From positions 1 to 32,985 of the forward strand of contig NZ_JAMJPJ010000036.1 of assembly GCF_023555005.1 (NCBI RefSeq): a stretch of DNA of 32,985 nucleotides, read 5' to 3'. The number at the start of each line of letters is the position of its first letter. Position 1 is the first letter of the stretch. Positions 31,840 to 32,985 of this stretch are shown here, in pieces. This stretch comes from Halomonas llamarensis. Lineage in GTDB: Bacteria; Pseudomonadota; Gammaproteobacteria; Pseudomonadales; Halomonadaceae. Under the pieces are notes generated by a model, which was not told the DNA's origin, did no database searches, and was given only the letters and a program-made list of their open reading frames with translations. A program made the translations under genes and the position numbers.

Positions 31840-31899
31840 GGTTTGCCCCCGTTTGACTTGATCTCAGGCCAACTGCAACGGAAGCAAACCATGTAAGAA

Positions 31900-32049
31900 T
31901 CAGTTTTTGCAGCCGTTTTTGCCGCACGTGATTCCTTCATGCGATGAAACCCAGTGGCTGGGGTTGTCACGGGTATCGAAACCGCACCCAGTTTTACCGC
32001 CTTTGTTACCGCTGTGAACTTCACCTGTTGGTGTGTGCTTGACTGCCAT
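31900..32049 (-). CDS. Cassette-encoded 49-residue Cys-containing protein
   Basis: This small gene lies between attC8 and attC9. ATG 32049 has an excellent ribosome site (GAGGAGGG, 6-7 nt spacing) and the frame closes at TGA 31900-31902. The product starts MAVKHTPTGEVHSGNKGGKT and contains TGCGFDTRDNPSHWVSSHEG, ending TCGKNGCKN. Three Cys (two in CGKNGC), several His and a Trp suggest a small metal-binding or zinc-finger-like fold, but no family is recognised with certainty. A perfect 17-bp palindrome lies 53 bp upstream. It is the only plausible gene in its cassette; the longer frame in 31737-32024 runs through the attC and lacks a ribosome site. Confidence 0.75.
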   Translation of the reverse strand: MAVKHTPTGEVHSGNKGGKTGCGFDTRDNPSHWVSSHEGITCGKNGCKN

Positions 32050-32101
32050 CTTGAACCCTCCTCAAGGGTGCGAGCATTCCAGGATTACCCTGACCGATTG
32101 G

Positions 32102-32118
32102 TGTACAAATTTTGTACA
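32102..32118. promoter_or_regulatory. Perfect 17-bp palindrome upstream of the 49-residue gene
   Basis: TGTACAAA-T-TTTGTACA is a perfect 8-bp inverted repeat around one base. It lies 53 bp upstream of the small gene and 58 bp from attC9, where a cassette promoter would be. It resembles a repressor operator. No regulator is encoded in the cassette unless the small protein itself binds it. Confidence 0.5.
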
Positions 32119-32175
32119 CAAAATCAGCCTACACCCTGACCAAAAACTGTTCAAGCACACAAATTGTATAAATAC

Positions 32176-32274
32176 ACATAACACTTTGCTAATTGGCTGC
32201 CGTAGCGCAGCGTAGGCTGTCCAATGGAGGCCACGCTGTTTGTGGCCGGAGCGAAATTAAGCAATTTTTTATGT
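32176..32274. repeat. attC9: 99-bp cassette recombination site, one core degenerate
   Basis: The left core is ACATAAC; the right core TTTATGT is degenerate against GTTATGT. Arms TTTGCTAATT and AAATTAAGCAA are inverted, with inner arms GCCACGC and related sequences. It lies between two minus-strand genes at the expected place. Confidence 0.65.
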
Positions 32275-32334
32275 TTTACTTGCCGATACATAACTTAAGC
32301 TCATCATCAGCACTATTTACTGACAGTAAAATTA

Positions 32335-32613
32335 TTATGTTTTTATAGCAATAATCACTGTTGCAACTGCAGCGACAAGAGTTGCCGAAGCCAGAACAAC
32401 ATTTAACCAGAACAGTTTGTTGCTAACTCTGTCTGATGATTCCGAGTTGAGTTTTAACTGCGTTTCGACCTTAGCTAAAGCCGCTTCAATATCTTCCGTA
32501 CATCTAACCGAAATTGCCGCTCTTTGTTGTTCATGTATTAAGCTACCAACCTGTGCTGTGCCTTCCATCTCATCCAAAATTTGATTTTTGTTTTTATCCT
32601 TAACGTAGCTCAA
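32335..32613 (-). CDS. Cassette-encoded small C-tail-anchored membrane protein
   Basis: The product is 92 residues if translation starts at TTG 32613, which has AGGAG 8 nt upstream; ATG 32634 lies within the attC10 core, has no ribosome site, and would add 7 residues. The first 65 residues are polar and helical (EDIEAALAKVETQLKLNSES is a likely coiled coil). The last 25 form one membrane helix (LFWLNVVLASATLVAAVATV and beyond), giving a tail-anchored protein with the body in the cytoplasm. No family is recognised. The gene is the sole occupant of the cassette between attC9 and attC10 and is AT-rich. Confidence 0.7.
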   Translation of the reverse strand: MSYVKDKNKNQILDEMEGTAQVGSLIHEQQRAAISVRCTEDIEAALAKVETQLKLNSESSDRVSNKLFWLNVVLASATLVAAVATVIIAIKT

Positions 32614-32630
32614 TGTTGAGTCTCCTAAAA

Positions 32631-32673
32631 ACATAACGCCTTGGCTTTGCGGCGTACCGGAGCGCTAGCACAG
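32631..32673. repeat. attC10: half attC site interrupted by a group II intron
   Basis: ACATAACGCC opens a typical attC arm, but after 43 bp the group II intron begins and no matching right arm follows in the window. Confidence 0.65.
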
Positions 32674-32859
32674 GTGCGTCCGACAACAGCCACTTGTGTA
32701 CGCCCAGCATGGGCATGAACTAATGGGGTGAAAGTCCCCTGTGGGAAGATCACCGTCCTTTGGGTTTCCCCGATTGAACGCCAACCACTAGCGAATGGCA
32801 AGGGCCGCTCCGCGAGGATCGGTCTGGAGGAAGCCGGACGCAAAACTGCGAGCTGATGG
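32674..32859 (+). mobile_element. 5' part of a group II intron (probable IIC-attC type)
   Basis: The intron starts with GTGCG, the group II 5' consensus. Behind it are blocks I recall from domain I of attC-associated introns: ACGCCCAGCATGGGCATGAA, GGGGTGAAAGTCCCC, GAACGCCAACCACTAGCG, AAGGGCCGCTCCGCGAGG and GGAGGAAGCCGGACG-CAAAACTGCGAGCTGATGG. It sits in an attC and points against the cassette genes, as described for IIC-attC introns. The reverse transcriptase gene would lie beyond the window. After about 32859 the sequence no longer looks like the intron and may be another inserted element, so the copy may be broken. Confidence 0.75.
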
Positions 32860-32982
32860 TAAGCGCGCCACTAACCACATCTTCTCAACCTGAGTTTTGC
32901 TGATCACACTGAGGCATTCTTTATCCAGGAGATCCTCATGGTCCAAGAACTCAATGCTATGCAGGCGTTTTGGCTCGGCCAT
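32860..32982 (-). other. Possible start of a gene, or unrelated sequence, next to the intron fragment
   Basis: On the minus strand an open frame from ATG 32982 reads MAEPKRLHSIEFLDHEDLLD and continues KECLSVISKTQVEKMWLVA before entering intron sequence, where it becomes meaningless. The first 40 residues look like real coding sequence, so a gene or transposase may have been joined to the intron here. I recognise no family and the window ends 3 bp upstream of the ATG. Confidence 0.3.
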
Positions 32983-32985
32983 CTT

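Noticed and set aside
31737..32024. A 95-codon minus-strand open frame
   Set aside because: It runs through attC8, lacks a ribosome site, and overlaps in another frame the 49-codon gene that has a strong one.
1..32985. CRISPR arrays, tRNA or rRNA genes
   Set aside because: No regularly spaced repeats, cloverleaf-like sequences or conserved rRNA segments were seen on reading either strand; no programme was run.

Overview
The window looks like a chromosomal segment of a marine or halophilic gammaproteobacterium, probably Halomonas-like. That placement is inferred from the GC-rich core, the gene set and the REP-like repeats; no taxonomic marker gene is present. The core (about 5-31 kb) is devoted to vitamin B12. 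At both edges are short, AT-richer, minus-strand genes separated by attC-like recombination sites, that is, integron gene cassettes without an integrase in view (a CALIN-type arrangement).

Left edge (1-5 kb): the right end of an IS66-family element, then five cassette-like genes on the minus strand (a lipoprotein, two membrane-anchored unknowns, a trypsin-like protease and a DUF6194-like protein), each followed by an attC-like site. Next come two REP-like palindromes, a YtoQ-family gene, and a BrnT/BrnA-type toxin-antitoxin pair with a degenerate attC at its end and a perfect palindrome at its promoter.

B12 synthesis (5.0-20.9 kb): a long minus-strand operon of mostly overlapping genes, in transcription order chlI-chlD fusion, cobO, cobB, cobW, cobN, cobG, cobH, cobI, cobJ, (cobK on the opposite strand), cobL, cobE, cobM, cobF. 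This is the aerobic route from precorrin-2 to hydrogenobyrinate a,c-diamide, then cobalt insertion (CobN plus the ChlID fusion in place of CobS/CobT) and adenosylation. cobA, cobQ, cobC/D, cobP, cobU, cobV and cobR are not in the window.

Uptake (21.2-30.6 kb): divergent from the cob operon is a plus-strand FecB/FecC/FecE-type ABC importer of unknown substrate. A cupin-AraC regulator with an EamA exporter follows. Facing them is a minus-strand btuB-btuF-btuC-btuD operon headed by a clear promoter and a cobalamin riboswitch. The window thus joins de novo B12 synthesis with B12 import, but only import carries a recognisable riboswitch.

Right edge (31-33 kb): more minus-strand cassettes (a DJ-1/PfpI protein, a 49-residue Cys-containing protein and a small C-tail membrane protein), whose attC sites match subfamilies seen at the left edge. 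The last attC is interrupted by the 5' end of a group II intron in the opposite orientation, as expected of attC-targeting IIC introns.
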